From assembly GCA_002730035.1 (NCBI GenBank), contig PBYU01000021.1, forward strand, positions 82,547-146,546: 64,000 nt of DNA, given 5' to 3'. A program made the translations under genes and the position numbers. Below the pieces are notes generated by a model. That model saw nothing but the letters and a program-made list of their open reading frames with translations. It was not told where the DNA came from and searched no databases. The DNA is from Gammaproteobacteria bacterium (GTDB taxonomy: Bacteria > Pseudomonadota > Gammaproteobacteria > Pseudomonadales > Pseudohongiellaceae). How positions within the stretch are numbered: the first letter of the stretch is position 1; each line of letters starts with the position of its first letter. Shown here in pieces: positions 28,359 through 38,005 of this stretch.

Positions 28359-28919
28359 TTACTCCGTGTGAAACGGCTTTTGGCTGAATTCCTGTCCATT
28401 GGCCAGATAATCCAGAATCAACGCTGCATCGTGTTCCACACAGCTCGCGCTATTGCGGTACATGTACTCGGCAGCCAGGTGCTGGATATGCCCTGCCATG
28501 GCAATCGTGTCTTTGAATGTCTGTATCTCCCTCGGTGGCAGACCGCGATCGAGATAGAAATCGGTTAACAGGTGTAGCTGTTTCTGGCTCAGGTTGTCGG
28601 CGAGGATTCTGGCGATTCCGGGCTGGAATTTTTCCCAGGCATACACATCGACGTAGCAGGCTGCAATAGAGTTCTTGATTTGCTCGGGCAGGGTGATTTC
28701 GGCCGACATACTGACGATGCTGGCATAGGTTCGCAAGATGTCGCGAGTCTGTCGCAGGGCCAGCGACTCGAAGTGTTTGCCCATGTTGGTAACCTGCAGC
28801 AATCGGTTCGCATCACGAATAGCATCAGCGTTTGCGTAGCTGGAAACGAGTAACAGACTCGCGATCAGGCAGAAGCTGGCGGATCTAAGAGGATTGCTAA
28901 TCTTCACAGGTGATTTCAC
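28359..28919 (-). CDS. Exported DUF2059-like protein
   Basis: 186 residues with a signal peptide (FCLIASLLLVSSYANA). Mature sequence is helical: RDANRLLQVTNMGKHFESLA and later LSQKQLHLLTDFYLDRGLPPREIQTFKD, a pattern like DUF2059 proteins (a helical region after a catalytic-like start). Two Cys near the middle and end may form a disulfide. Function unknown. Lies about 280 bp upstream of aceE on the same strand, with no visible shared regulation. Confidence 0.7.
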   Translation of the reverse strand: MKSPVKISNPLRSASFCLIASLLLVSSYANADAIRDANRLLQVTNMGKHFESLALRQTRDILRTYASIVSMSAEITLPEQIKNSIAACYVDVYAWEKFQPGIARILADNLSQKQLHLLTDFYLDRGLPPREIQTFKDTIAMAGHIQHLAAEYMYRNSASCVEHDAALILDYLANGQEFSQKPFHTE

Positions 28920-29109
28920 AGTCCATGGAAACTGGTGCCGCTATTCTACTCTAAGATTAGGCACAGGCTCCGTTTTTCTCCTTCTGGGATTGTTTTATTC
29001 ACTGCCTTGCCAGAAAAATGGGGTCTGCTCCTATTCCTTAGTGACCAATATCTGCAGCAGATCAATTGACTGCCGAAATAGACAATGACAACATGCTGGC
29101 ACAAATCAA

Positions 29110-29568
29110 ATGAGGAGTGAGCGGAGAGTGCATTCTCCCAAACGAATTCTGTTTCTGGATCTGGTTCTTTCGATCTTTCGTCTCAACGGCCTGTTGATTG
29201 CCGAGGGCGACGACATGACGGAAAAGCTCGGGCTAACCCATGCCCGCTGGAAAGTAATAGGTGCCATTGCCCTGTCAAATGCCGGTCTCACCGTGCCTGG
29301 TGTTGCCAGAGTGCTGGGTCAGTCGCGCCAGGCAGTACAACGCATAACTGATGTTATGGTGGAAGACGGTCTGCTGACTTACCAGGATAATCCCAGACAC
29401 AAGCGCTCGGTGCTGGTTACCCTCTCAGAGGAAGGTAACCACGTCTACAACAAGCTGCGGGAAGTGCAGGATCCCTGGGCGATCGAAAACACCGAGGATA
29501 TTCCTTTCGAAGAACTGGATAAGGCTTTGCGTCTGATCCGTCGGCTCATCAATAAATTCGATAGGTGA
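29110..29568 (+). CDS. MarR-family transcriptional regulator
   Basis: 152 residues from the ATG at 29110; a GTG at 29128 with AGGAG upstream is an alternative start. Winged helix-turn-helix: LTHARWKVIGAIALSNAGLTVPGVARVLGQSRQAVQR spread over about 40-76, then the wing DNPRHKRSVLVTLSEEG. MarR proteins bind palindromes near their own gene and respond to small ligands. Ends 9 bp before the nnr start, unlike the usual neighbours of that gene. Confidence 0.88.
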   Translation: MRSERRVHSPKRILFLDLVLSIFRLNGLLIAEGDDMTEKLGLTHARWKVIGAIALSNAGLTVPGVARVLGQSRQAVQRITDVMVEDGLLTYQDNPRHKRSVLVTLSEEGNHVYNKLREVQDPWAIENTEDIPFEELDKALRLIRRLINKFDR

Positions 29569-29577
29569 TTGAATATC

Positions 29578-31143
29578 GTGACTGATTTCACTTCAAGACT
29601 GCCACGCAATTTATATCGAGCTGACGACGTACGGCAGCTGGACCGTATTGCCATCGACGAGCTCGGCGTAGCCGGATTTAAATTGATGCAGACAGCCGGC
29701 GCCGCTGCCTTCAATGCGTTGTTGGAACAATGGCCTCAGGCGAAATTCTTACAGGTGTATGCAGGCAGCGGCAACAATGGCGGCGATGGCTACATCTTGG
29801 CAGGACTCGCCAGAGAGATTGGCCTGAGCGTGGAAGTAATTCAGCTAGGTGATAGCGCAGAGTTGCGCGGTGATGCAAAGCAAGCCATGGATTGGGCGCA
29901 ACAGCGGCAGGTGGCGATGCTCGGCTGGGCAGATTTTCAGCAGCGGGAAGAACTGGACCATGCTCATACCGTAATAGTCGATGCACTGTTGGGTACCGGA
30001 TTGGATCGAGATGTGACAGGCGATTTCCAGCAGGCGATCGACGCAATTAACGCCGCGGATTGTCCAGTGCTGGCGATCGACATCCCCTCGGGACTGAACG
30101 CCGACACGGGTAACGCCATGGGCAGCACAATCGTGGCCGATGTCACAGTGACCTTCATCGGGTTGAAGAGGGGGTTACTGTCAGGCCAGGGCAGGGACTT
30201 TGCAGGAACCATTGTGTTCAATAACCTGGATGTTCCCGATCGGGTGTATAGCAGTGACGCTTCACCACAGCCAATGGCGCGGCGAATCGATATCAACTCT
30301 GCTTCTAAGTGCCTGATACCCCGTGCTCAGTCTTCTCATAAGGGCAATCATGGCCATGTCCTGATAATAGGTGGCGACCATGGCTATGGCGGCGCGGCGC
30401 TGCTGGCGGCAGAAGCTGCCCAGCGCAGTGGTGCCGGTCTGGTCAGCGTACTTACCCGTTCGGCACATCGACCGGCGTTGCTGGCGCGCCGACCAGAGAT
30501 CATGGTGTCGGGCACAGAAGACGAGCATGCAGGCGTTGATGAGTTAGTGGCCAAGGCGGACGTGATCGTAATTGGTCCCGGGCTGGGTTGCAGCCAGTGG
30601 TCTCGTGACTTATTGCAGCTTGCCCTGAGTGCTCAAGTCGCGGCGAACAAACCATTGGTGGTGGACGCAGACGGTCTAAACCTGTTGTCTGAACGGGTTG
30701 ACAGCGGTGCGCCGCTCAGGAGAGACAACTGGATATTGACTCCCCACCCCGGCGAAGCTGCCAGTCTGCTGGGCAGCTCGGTGGCCGATATTCAGCAGGA
30801 CAGATTTGCTGCGGTCGTAGAGCTCTATAATCGTTGGGGAGGATGTTGCCTGCTTAAGGGAAGTGGCAGTCTGATCTATGCCGGCAGCGGAGACAGTGCC
30901 GGGCCAATCTATTTGTGTACTGAAGGCAATGCCGGTATGGCAACTGGCGGTATGGGAGACGTGCTATCGGGGATTACAGCCGCCTTAGTCGCCCAGGGAT
31001 TGACGCTTGAGCAGAGCCTTTGCTGTGCCGTTTGTATTCACGGCGAGGCAGCCGATCTCGCCATGGAATCCGGCGGACAACGGGGTATGGTCGCTACCGA
31101 CCTGTTTCCTTTTATTCGCCAATTGGTCAATCCAACCCTTTAA
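29578..31143 (+). CDS. nnr: Bifunctional NAD(P)HX epimerase/dehydratase
   Basis: GTG at 29578 preferred because AGGTGA lies about 9 nt upstream; TTG at 29569 is possible. About 521 residues. The N-terminal YjeF_N epimerase domain has YAGSGNNGGDGYILAGLA and DALLGTGLDRDV; the C-terminal ribokinase-like ADP-dependent dehydratase domain has IIGGDHGYGGAALLAAEAA, LTPHPGEAASLLG and GGMGDVLSGI. Together they repair hydrated NADH/NADPH in the cytoplasm. It is followed by tsaE, a standard pair. Confidence 0.95.
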   Translation: MTDFTSRLPRNLYRADDVRQLDRIAIDELGVAGFKLMQTAGAAAFNALLEQWPQAKFLQVYAGSGNNGGDGYILAGLAREIGLSVEVIQLGDSAELRGDAKQAMDWAQQRQVAMLGWADFQQREELDHAHTVIVDALLGTGLDRDVTGDFQQAIDAINAADCPVLAIDIPSGLNADTGNAMGSTIVADVTVTFIGLKRGLLSGQGRDFAGTIVFNNLDVPDRVYSSDASPQPMARRIDINSASKCLIPRAQSSHKGNHGHVLIIGGDHGYGGAALLAAEAAQRSGAGLVSVLTRSAHRPALLARRPEIMVSGTEDEHAGVDELVAKADVIVIGPGLGCSQWSRDLLQLALSAQVAANKPLVVDADGLNLLSERVDSGAPLRRDNWILTPHPGEAASLLGSSVADIQQDRFAAVVELYNRWGGCCLLKGSGSLIYAGSGDSAGPIYLCTEGNAGMATGGMGDVLSGITAALVAQGLTLEQSLCCAVCIHGEAADLAMESGGQRGMVATDLFPFIRQLVNPTL

Positions 31144-31156
31144 CTGCTTAGTCAAC

Positions 31157-31672
31157 ATGTCTGAATTTCACACACTGCTCACCGATGAGGAAGCCACTAT
31201 CGACTTCGGTAAACGGCTCGCCGCGGCGACTTTTTGCCCGGGGAGTAATAGCAAGTTGGCGCCCGAATCTGGTGCGGGCGTACCCTCGACCGGCGGTGTG
31301 TTACATCTGCTGGGTGAGCTGGGCGCCGGCAAAACCACTCTCACCCGGGGAATCATGCGTGGTTATGGCTATACAGGGGCCGTAAAAAGCCCTACCTATA
31401 CGCTCGTTGAGCCCTATGAGTTTGCGCAATGCCGCATTTACCATTTCGACCTGTATCGACTGTCAGATCCGCAAGAAGTCAATTATCTGGGTATCGAAGA
31501 CTATTTCGATGATTCGAATCTCTGCATTATCGAGTGGGCAGATAAGGGTGCGCAGCTGATTCCAGCAGCGGATTTGGTTCTGCAACTCGAGACCGAAGGA
31601 ACGGGACGCCGCTTGAGGTGTCAAACTTTCTCCGACAAAGGCCTGCAGATAGCCAAAAGATTGTGGCAATAA
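31157..31672 (+). CDS. tsaE: tRNA threonylcarbamoyladenosine biosynthesis ATPase TsaE
   Basis: Start at 31157 (MSEFHTLL), 13 bp after nnr. 171 residues: P-loop GELGAGKTTLTRGIMRG, SPTYTLVEPY, YHFDLYRL and LCIIEWADKG. TsaE works with TsaB and TsaD to make t6A on ANN-decoding tRNAs. Between the first helix and the P-loop there is an extra, poorly conserved-looking segment (PGSNSKLAPESGAGVPSTGG) not usual in the short family (about 150 residues). Confidence 0.93.
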   Translation: MSEFHTLLTDEEATIDFGKRLAAATFCPGSNSKLAPESGAGVPSTGGVLHLLGELGAGKTTLTRGIMRGYGYTGAVKSPTYTLVEPYEFAQCRIYHFDLYRLSDPQEVNYLGIEDYFDDSNLCIIEWADKGAQLIPAADLVLQLETEGTGRRLRCQTFSDKGLQIAKRLWQ

Positions 31673-31757
31673 GGCCGAAATCTATAGACAACGTGGACTG
31701 TGGCCGTTGCAACCACAGCCGGGTATAAGTAATCGGAAAGGGAATGCTGCAAGATTC

Positions 31758-33266
31758 ATGAATTTACGTCATCACAAATCCACATTTATTGCGGTTCTCA
31801 TGCTGAGCACGATGGCCACGCCTGCTCTGTTTGCGGCGAGCATCGACGAAATCAGAATGTGGCGGGCACCGGATCATACCCGGCTCGTGTTCGATCTAAG
31901 CGATGGCGTCCAATACAGCCTGTTCACGCTCGATAATCCATATCGGGTGGTTATCGATATCGCGGATTCTGAATTGAATGATGATTTTTCCGGGTTGGAT
32001 TTTAGCGATAGCCCAATTAGCGAGTTGCGCAGTGGTATTCGAGAAGGCGACGATCTGCGCATTGTGCTGGATCTTACCGCCGAGGTGAATCCATCCAGTT
32101 TTACACTGCTGCCTAACAGTGAGTTGGGCGATCGCCTTGTGGTCGATCTTTATGATCTTGGCGCTCCGGTTTCCAGCACTCCCATTACCCTTACTCCGGC
32201 TCCGGATCGCAGTCAGGACAGGCGTGAGATTGTAGTCGCAATCTCTGCCGGTCATGGAGGAGAGGACCCGGGTAGCATCGGTTACGATGGACATATTAAA
32301 GAGAAGAATGTCACGCTGGCAATTTCCAGGGCTTTGTTCAATCGGTTGGAGAACATACCCGGCTATCGCCCCATCATGATTCGGGAGAGCGACTACTATG
32401 TCGAACTGCAGCGTCGTCCTCAAATTGCCCGCGAACATCGTGCCGATTTACTGGTGGCGATACATGTAGACTGGTATCGCAATAGCAGAGCGAGCGGCGT
32501 AACCATCTATGCCTTGTCCGGTGACCGGGCAGATCGGGAAAACGCGCGGCGAGTCACCGAGAAAGAGAACAGCTCTGACCTGCTCGGGGGTGTGGGAGGC
32601 GATCTGACGCTAGGTGGTCTGGATGACGATGTGGCACTCACGCTGGTGTCGCTGCAGATGGCCTGGAGCATGGAACAGAGCCTGGTAGCTGGAACCAGTA
32701 TCCTGGCCACACTCGATGGGGTGACACGACTGCGGCGCGACAAGGTGCAGCAGGCCTCATTACAGGTGCTTAACTCGCCGGACATCCCTTCGATTCTCAT
32801 TGAGACGGGTTACCTGACCAACCCGGCTGAGGCACGCAAGCTAAACTCGTCGAGTTTCCAGAGGCAGATGGCGGCAGCCCTGGCCCAGGGAATCATGAAC
32901 TACTTCTATGATGCGCCTCCGGTCGGATCGCTGGTAGCCTGGCAGAAAGCCAACGGCGTCAATCCCGGTTCCTATACGGTCAAGAAGAACGATAACCTGT
33001 CTGAGATTGCTGAGCGCTTCGGTATTTCTCTGGCAGAATTAAAGTCGGTTAACAAGCTACGCTCAAATACTATTCATGTCGGTCAGATTCTCGCGCTACC
33101 CGGCGGAAATTCCTTGCCAGTGGAGGAGCACACGATTCGGCGCGGCGAGACACTCTCCGAAATAGCCGCTCAGTATCGGGTCAGCCTGTCCAGTCTGAGA
33201 CAAGCCAACGACATTGCGGACGATCGCATCATGATTGGACAGATATTGAAAATCCCGACTATCTGA
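31758..33266 (+). CDS. amiB: N-acetylmuramoyl-L-alanine amidase AmiB/AmiC type with LysM domains
   Basis: Start at 31758 (MNLRHHKS). 502 residues: signal peptide (LMLSTMATPALFAA), AMIN domain (about 30-130), zinc amidase_3 domain (about 165-400) with AGHGGEDPGS, LLVAIHVDW and ILIETGYLTNPAE carrying the metal/catalytic His and Glu, then two LysM modules (YTVKKNDNLSEIAERF and HTIRRGETLSEIAAQY). It splits septal peptidoglycan during cell separation in the periplasm. The amiB-mutL-miaA order is conserved in gammaproteobacteria. Confidence 0.95.
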   Translation: MNLRHHKSTFIAVLMLSTMATPALFAASIDEIRMWRAPDHTRLVFDLSDGVQYSLFTLDNPYRVVIDIADSELNDDFSGLDFSDSPISELRSGIREGDDLRIVLDLTAEVNPSSFTLLPNSELGDRLVVDLYDLGAPVSSTPITLTPAPDRSQDRREIVVAISAGHGGEDPGSIGYDGHIKEKNVTLAISRALFNRLENIPGYRPIMIRESDYYVELQRRPQIAREHRADLLVAIHVDWYRNSRASGVTIYALSGDRADRENARRVTEKENSSDLLGGVGGDLTLGGLDDDVALTLVSLQMAWSMEQSLVAGTSILATLDGVTRLRRDKVQQASLQVLNSPDIPSILIETGYLTNPAEARKLNSSSFQRQMAAALAQGIMNYFYDAPPVGSLVAWQKANGVNPGSYTVKKNDNLSEIAERFGISLAELKSVNKLRSNTIHVGQILALPGGNSLPVEEHTIRRGETLSEIAAQYRVSLSSLRQANDIADDRIMIGQILKIPTI

Positions 33267-33375
33267 ACAAAGCCCACGTACTTAGCGACCCTAGCTTTAC
33301 TCCTAACCGAACAATGGGAATTCATTTCCAGGGTGCTACAATGCTGGATCAGTTTGTCGTCCTGCATCTCGCCAC

Positions 33376-35175
33376 ATGAACCGAATTAATCGTCTCAGTC
33401 AGAGACTCGCCAACCAGATCGCCGCCGGTGAAGTTGTCGAGCGGCCGGCTTCGGTGATCAAAGAATTACTGGAAAACAGCCTCGATGCCGATGCTACCCG
33501 ATTGGACATCGATATCGAGCAGGGCGGAGTGAAACTGATACGCGTTAGGGACAACGGTGCCGGAATCCACAAGGATGACCTCGCGCTGGCTCTTAGCCGT
33601 CATGCCACATCCAAGATCGCGGAGCTCGATGACCTGGAGAACATAAGTAGTCTCGGGTTCCGCGGCGAAGCGCTGGCCAGTATCAGTTCCGTGTCACGAC
33701 TGGCCATGGCATCCAAAGCCGAGTCGGATTCCGCTAGCGAAGGCTGGAAAGTAGAGACCGAGGGCCAGGATATGCAAGCGAGCCTGTCGACCGTAGCCCA
33801 CCCCCAGGGCACCACTGTGGAAGTACGTGATCTTTTTTTTAACACACCGGCCCGCAAGAAATTTTTGAGAACCCAGAAGACTGAATTTTCTCGTATCGAT
33901 GAAGTGATGAAACGCATCGCGCTGAGTCGCTTCGATGTTCAATTTACCCTGCAACATAATCAGCGCACTATTCACAAATTATTGGCCGCTAATACAAATC
34001 AGCAACAACAGCGGCGGGTTGCGCTGGTGTGCGGCCCGGCCTTCATGGAGAATTCGGTCTACATAGATGTCGAGGCATCCGATCTACGCCTGTGGGGTTG
34101 GGTAAGTCTGCCCACGTTTTCCCGCAGTCAGGCTGATCTGCAATATTTCTATGTTAATGGCCGCATCATTCGCGACAAACTGGTGACCCATGCCGTTAAG
34201 CAGGCCTATCGAGAAGTGCTGTTTCATGGCCGCCACCCGGCCTATGTATTGTACCTGGAGCTGCCTCCAGCTGGAGTCGATGTCAACGTGCACCCGACCA
34301 AGCAAGAAGTTCGCTTCCGTGACAGCAGACTAGTACATGATTTTTTATTCAGCGCACTGTACAAAGCGCTCGCCGACGTGAACCCGGGCGACCAGTTGGA
34401 AACTCCTCAGCTTGCCTCTACACAATCTGGCTATGAGCAGAACAGTTCGGCCATTCTTTCCGGCCAACCAGATCTTTCCCTGGTTGAACCATCAAGATCT
34501 TCCTATGGTGATCGTAGTCGCTCCGCTGTTGCCAATCAGGTGCAGGACCAAGTCCTGGCCCTTGCCAAGCTACATGGCGATGCAACCGAAGTACCACCGC
34601 TGGGCTATGCCATCGCACAGCTACACGGAATTTATATACTGGCGCAGAACGCCGAAGGACTAATTGTTGTCGATATGCATGCGGCCCATGAAAGAATTAC
34701 CTATGAGCGCATGAAGCTCGCCTGCCGGAAAGAAGAGCTGAAGATGCAGCCGCTGTTAGTACCACTGTCCATCGCCGTGAGTCAGTCAGAAGCCGACTGC
34801 GCCGAAGCACAGCAGCAAGCGCTGCTGGGATTGGGCATCGAACTGGAAAGGGTGGCAGAAGAATCCATCGTAGTTCGACAGATACCTGCCATGCTTAAAA
34901 ACTCCGACGTGGAGCAAATGGTGCGTGATGTATTGTCCGATGTACTGGAATACGGCGGCAGCGATCGGATTCAGGCGCACCAGGACGAATTGCTATCGAC
35001 TATGGCCTGCCATGGTTCGGTGCGCGCCAACCGGCATCTCACTATTGTGGAGATGAACGCACTGCTCAGAGATATGGAGGAGACGGAACGCAGTGGCCAG
35101 TGTAACCATGGCAGGCCCACCTGGGTTTATCAGTCTCTCGATGAACTGGACAAATTGTTCCTCCGCGGCCAGTAA
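33376..35175 (+). CDS. mutL: DNA mismatch repair protein MutL
   Basis: 599 residues. GHKL ATPase motifs: [16 protein letters not shown] (near 31), [12 protein letters not shown] (near 59), [14 protein letters not shown] (near 93), and [19 protein letters not shown]. The C-terminal dimerisation domain follows a variable linker (about 330-400) and contains [15 protein letters not shown] and [11 protein letters not shown]. MutL links MutS recognition to MutH or to an intrinsic nick and helicase loading. The DQHA(X)2E(X)4E endonuclease motif is not seen as such, so nicking activity is uncertain. Confidence 0.96.
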   Translation: MNRINRLSQRLANQIAAGEVVERPASVIKELLENSLDADATRLDIDIEQGGVKLIRVRDNGAGIHKDDLALALSRHATSKIAELDDLENISSLGFRGEALASISSVSRLAMASKAESDSASEGWKVETEGQDMQASLSTVAHPQGTTVEVRDLFFNTPARKKFLRTQKTEFSRIDEVMKRIALSRFDVQFTLQHNQRTIHKLLAANTNQQQQRRVALVCGPAFMENSVYIDVEASDLRLWGWVSLPTFSRSQADLQYFYVNGRIIRDKLVTHAVKQAYREVLFHGRHPAYVLYLELPPAGVDVNVHPTKQEVRFRDSRLVHDFLFSALYKALADVNPGDQLETPQLASTQSGYEQNSSAILSGQPDLSLVEPSRSSYGDRSRSAVANQVQDQVLALAKLHGDATEVPPLGYAIAQLHGIYILAQNAEGLIVVDMHAAHERITYERMKLACRKEELKMQPLLVPLSIAVSQSEADCAEAQQQALLGLGIELERVAEESIVVRQIPAMLKNSDVEQMVRDVLSDVLEYGGSDRIQAHQDELLSTMACHGSVRANRHLTIVEMNALLRDMEETERSGQCNHGRPTWVYQSLDELDKLFLRGQ

Positions 35176-35207
35176 TCCCCGGCTGTGCTTGCTATCCCAT
35201 TAACGCC

Positions 35208-36170
35208 GTGACCCTTACTAACGAAAAGCCCAATGTGATCTGTCTGATGGGCCCGACAGCATCGGGTAAGACAGCACTGGCGATCGAATTGGTAAAGCGC
35301 CATCCCTTTCAGATAATCAGTGTCGATTCGGCACAGGTATACCGCGGTATGGATATTGGTACAGGAAAACCCGCTCAGGCAATACGGAATGTTGCGCCAC
35401 ACCGGCTGATCGATATCAAAGATCCTGCTGAGCCCTACTCGGCCTCGGATTTCCGGTCAGATGCACTTCAGGAAATTGATGCGGTGATACAACAGGGCGA
35501 TATTCCGCTCCTCGTCGGTGGCACGATGTTGTATTTCAAGGTGCTGCGGGATGGGCTGGCGGCGATGCCCGACGCCGATCCTCAGGTGAGGCGGGAAATC
35601 GAACAACTGGCCGCCGAACAGGGGTGGGAAGCCGTGCACCAGCAGCTATCCAGCGTCGATCCTGAATCGGGCACTCGCATTCACCCGAATGATCCACAGC
35701 GCCTGCAGCGCGCACTGGAAGTCCATAGGATTGCTGGCAGATCGATGACTGAGTTACACGCCGAAGAACAGCAGGCAGCCAGGTCATCAGCAGAATCCCT
35801 GCCAGTAAACCTGCATTTTTTTGCAATCCAGCCCGAGGATCGCAAGCTATTGCATAAGCAGATCGAACAGCGATTCATGGGAATGCTGGAAGCGGGGCTG
35901 ATGGATGAAGTTCGGTCCTTATTCCACAGAGATGACTTACATCCCCTGCTTCCCTCAATAAAATCAGTGGGATACAGACAAGTGTGGCAGTATCTGTCAG
36001 ATGAAATAAGCTATGATGCCATGATAGAAAAGAGTATTATTGCCACGAGGCAACTCGCCAAGCGTCAGCTAACCTGGCTTCGTAGCTGGGAAAACCTGCG
36101 GGGGGTGAGCGAACCATCAGCTAAATCCATAGACAGTATCTTGAATTTCGTGGATTCCATCTCCATATAG
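35208..36170 (+). CDS. miaA: tRNA dimethylallyltransferase MiaA
   Basis: GTG start at 35208 (MTLTNEKP). 320 residues: P-loop MGPTASGKTALA, DSAQVYRGMDIGTGKP, GGTMLYFKVLRDGL and KRQLTWLRSWENL. It adds a dimethylallyl group to A37 of tRNAs reading UNN codons. Followed by hfq after 114 bp. Confidence 0.96.
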   Translation: MTLTNEKPNVICLMGPTASGKTALAIELVKRHPFQIISVDSAQVYRGMDIGTGKPAQAIRNVAPHRLIDIKDPAEPYSASDFRSDALQEIDAVIQQGDIPLLVGGTMLYFKVLRDGLAAMPDADPQVRREIEQLAAEQGWEAVHQQLSSVDPESGTRIHPNDPQRLQRALEVHRIAGRSMTELHAEEQQAARSSAESLPVNLHFFAIQPEDRKLLHKQIEQRFMGMLEAGLMDEVRSLFHRDDLHPLLPSIKSVGYRQVWQYLSDEISYDAMIEKSIIATRQLAKRQLTWLRSWENLRGVSEPSAKSIDSILNFVDSISI

Positions 36171-36284
36171 AACTTTATGGAGAGTGTACTGGTCACAATG
36201 GAATTCGGCGTAGTTTCAGCTTCCTGGTAGTCGCTTTTTTTGCCTTAACGACAGCATTGTAGATAGATAGCAAGGAGAATAACA

Positions 36285-36554
36285 ATGTCCAAAGGACACA
36301 CATTACAAGACCCTTTTCTGAATGTGCTCCGGAAAGAGCGCATTCCAGTGTCCATATACCTGGTTAGTGGAATCAAGCTGCAGGGACAGGTCGAGTCATT
36401 CGATCAATTCGTCATCCTGTTGAAAAGCGCAGTAAGCCAAATGGTTTACAAGCATGCTATTTCCACGGTTGTACCCTCACGTATGGTGAAGGTTCCCATA
36501 CAGGGTCAAGGCGATTCACCGGAAGAAGATGCCGGCGAACCAGGAAACACTTAA
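36285..36554 (+). CDS. hfq: RNA-binding protein Hfq
   Basis: 89 residues. Sm1 motif: [21 protein letters not shown]; Sm2 motif: [14 protein letters not shown] (with the KHA/YKH sequence). A short acidic tail follows. AAGGAG lies 13 nt before the ATG. Hexameric chaperone joining sRNAs to mRNAs. The downstream hflX follows after 11 bp and the pair is a standard operon. Confidence 0.97.
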   Translation: MSKGHTLQDPFLNVLRKERIPVSIYLVSGIKLQGQVESFDQFVILLKSAVSQMVYKHAISTVVPSRMVKVPIQGQGDSPEEDAGEPGNT

Positions 36555-36565
36555 CTGAGGTAAAT

Positions 36566-37903
36566 TTGTTTTTTGACAGGCCAGATTCTGGTGAGGTATC
36601 CATTCTCGTTCACATTTCTATCGATTCGGAGCGTGAACAGGAAAACCCATCTGAATTCGAAGAATTAGCTCTGTCTGCAGGAGCGATGCCGGTGGCGTAT
36701 ATCACTGGTGCTCGCAAGCAGCCGTCTCCCAGTCATTTTGTTGGTTCCGGTAAATTGGAAGAAATTGCCGCGGCCGTGCATGCAAATAAAGCTGAATTGG
36801 TTCTGTTCAATCATGCGCTGTCCCCCAGTCAAGAGCGTAATCTGGAGCAGGTGCTGAAATGTCGTGTCTTGGACCGCACCGGGCTGATTCTCGATATATT
36901 CGCCCAACGTGCTCGCAGCCATGAAGGCAAGCTACAAGTCGAACTCGCACAGCTGCAACATGCAAGTACACGATTGAAACGTGGCTGGACTCATCTGGAT
37001 AGACAGAAAGGGGGTATCGGCTTGCGTGGTGCTGGTGAAACCCAGTTGGAACTGGACCAGCGAATGATCAGCCAACGCATCAAGTCAATCAACAAGAGCC
37101 TCGGCAAAGTCAGAGGGCAGCGCGAGCAGGGCCGCCGCTCCAGACGGCGGGCGGAGATCACTACTATTTCATTGGTCGGTTATACCAATGCCGGGAAATC
37201 ATCACTTTTCAATGGTCTAACCAACAGTGACGCCTATGCTGCGGATCAGTTGTTTGCCACATTGGATTCAACACTGCGCCGCATAAACCTACGGAATTTT
37301 GGACCGGCAGTGCTGGCTGATACAGTGGGTTTTATCAGCCACTTGCCACATAGCCTGGTAGAAGCTTTCAGGGCAACGCTCGAAGAGACAGCCGCAGCAA
37401 ACCTGTTGTTACATGTAGTGGATGCTGCCAACGAATCACACACTGCCCAGATTGAGCAAGTAAACAATGTGCTCACCGAGATAGAGGCAGACTCTGTAAC
37501 CCAATTGGAAGTGTTTAATAAGATTGATTTGTTAGACGATTGTGAGCCTCGTATTCAACGGGATACAAATGGCACACCCAGGCGAGTCTGGGTTTCTGCC
37601 AGAACTGGAGCCGGCTTGAATCTTTTGCAACAGGCGATCACTGAATTGTTGGCAGGTGAACTGGTAGTCGAAACAGTACAGATCGGTCCACAACAGGCGC
37701 GCCTGCGTAGCCAACTCCATGAGAAGGGTTTCATCGAAGCTGAAGCTATCGATGAAACCGGCACCTGGCATTTGCAGGTTCGACTGCCAAAAGACAATTT
37801 GCAGCGTCTCCTTAAGCAGGGAGCGACGCTGGTAATGACACCTGAACCGGTGGTAAATACTGAGCCGGACTGGTTTGAAGAAGAGCGGGCGAGAACCGCG
37901 TAA
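36566..37903 (+). CDS. hflX: GTPase HflX
   Basis: 445 residues starting at TTG 36566 with MFFDRPDSGE, which matches the conserved MFF.R start of Pseudomonas-type HflX; GAGG lies upstream. Ribosome-binding N-domain (AYITGARKQPSPSHFVGSGK), GGIGLRGAGETQLELDQR, and G motifs GYTNAGKSSLFN (near 209), DTVGFI, NKIDL. Splits stalled 70S ribosomes, for example after heat stress. Confidence 0.95.
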   Translation: MFFDRPDSGEVSILVHISIDSEREQENPSEFEELALSAGAMPVAYITGARKQPSPSHFVGSGKLEEIAAAVHANKAELVLFNHALSPSQERNLEQVLKCRVLDRTGLILDIFAQRARSHEGKLQVELAQLQHASTRLKRGWTHLDRQKGGIGLRGAGETQLELDQRMISQRIKSINKSLGKVRGQREQGRRSRRRAEITTISLVGYTNAGKSSLFNGLTNSDAYAADQLFATLDSTLRRINLRNFGPAVLADTVGFISHLPHSLVEAFRATLEETAAANLLLHVVDAANESHTAQIEQVNNVLTEIEADSVTQLEVFNKIDLLDDCEPRIQRDTNGTPRRVWVSARTGAGLNLLQQAITELLAGELVVETVQIGPQQARLRSQLHEKGFIEAEAIDETGTWHLQVRLPKDNLQRLLKQGATLVMTPEPVVNTEPDWFEEERARTA

Positions 37904-38005
37904 AATGGGATTTTAACCTATTCGCTGCAGCTCAAAATGCTGTGTAAATGCGTAATTATTAGCTAAAATCGACCTTCTGCATCTTAGAAAGCTATGGAGA
38001 AACCA

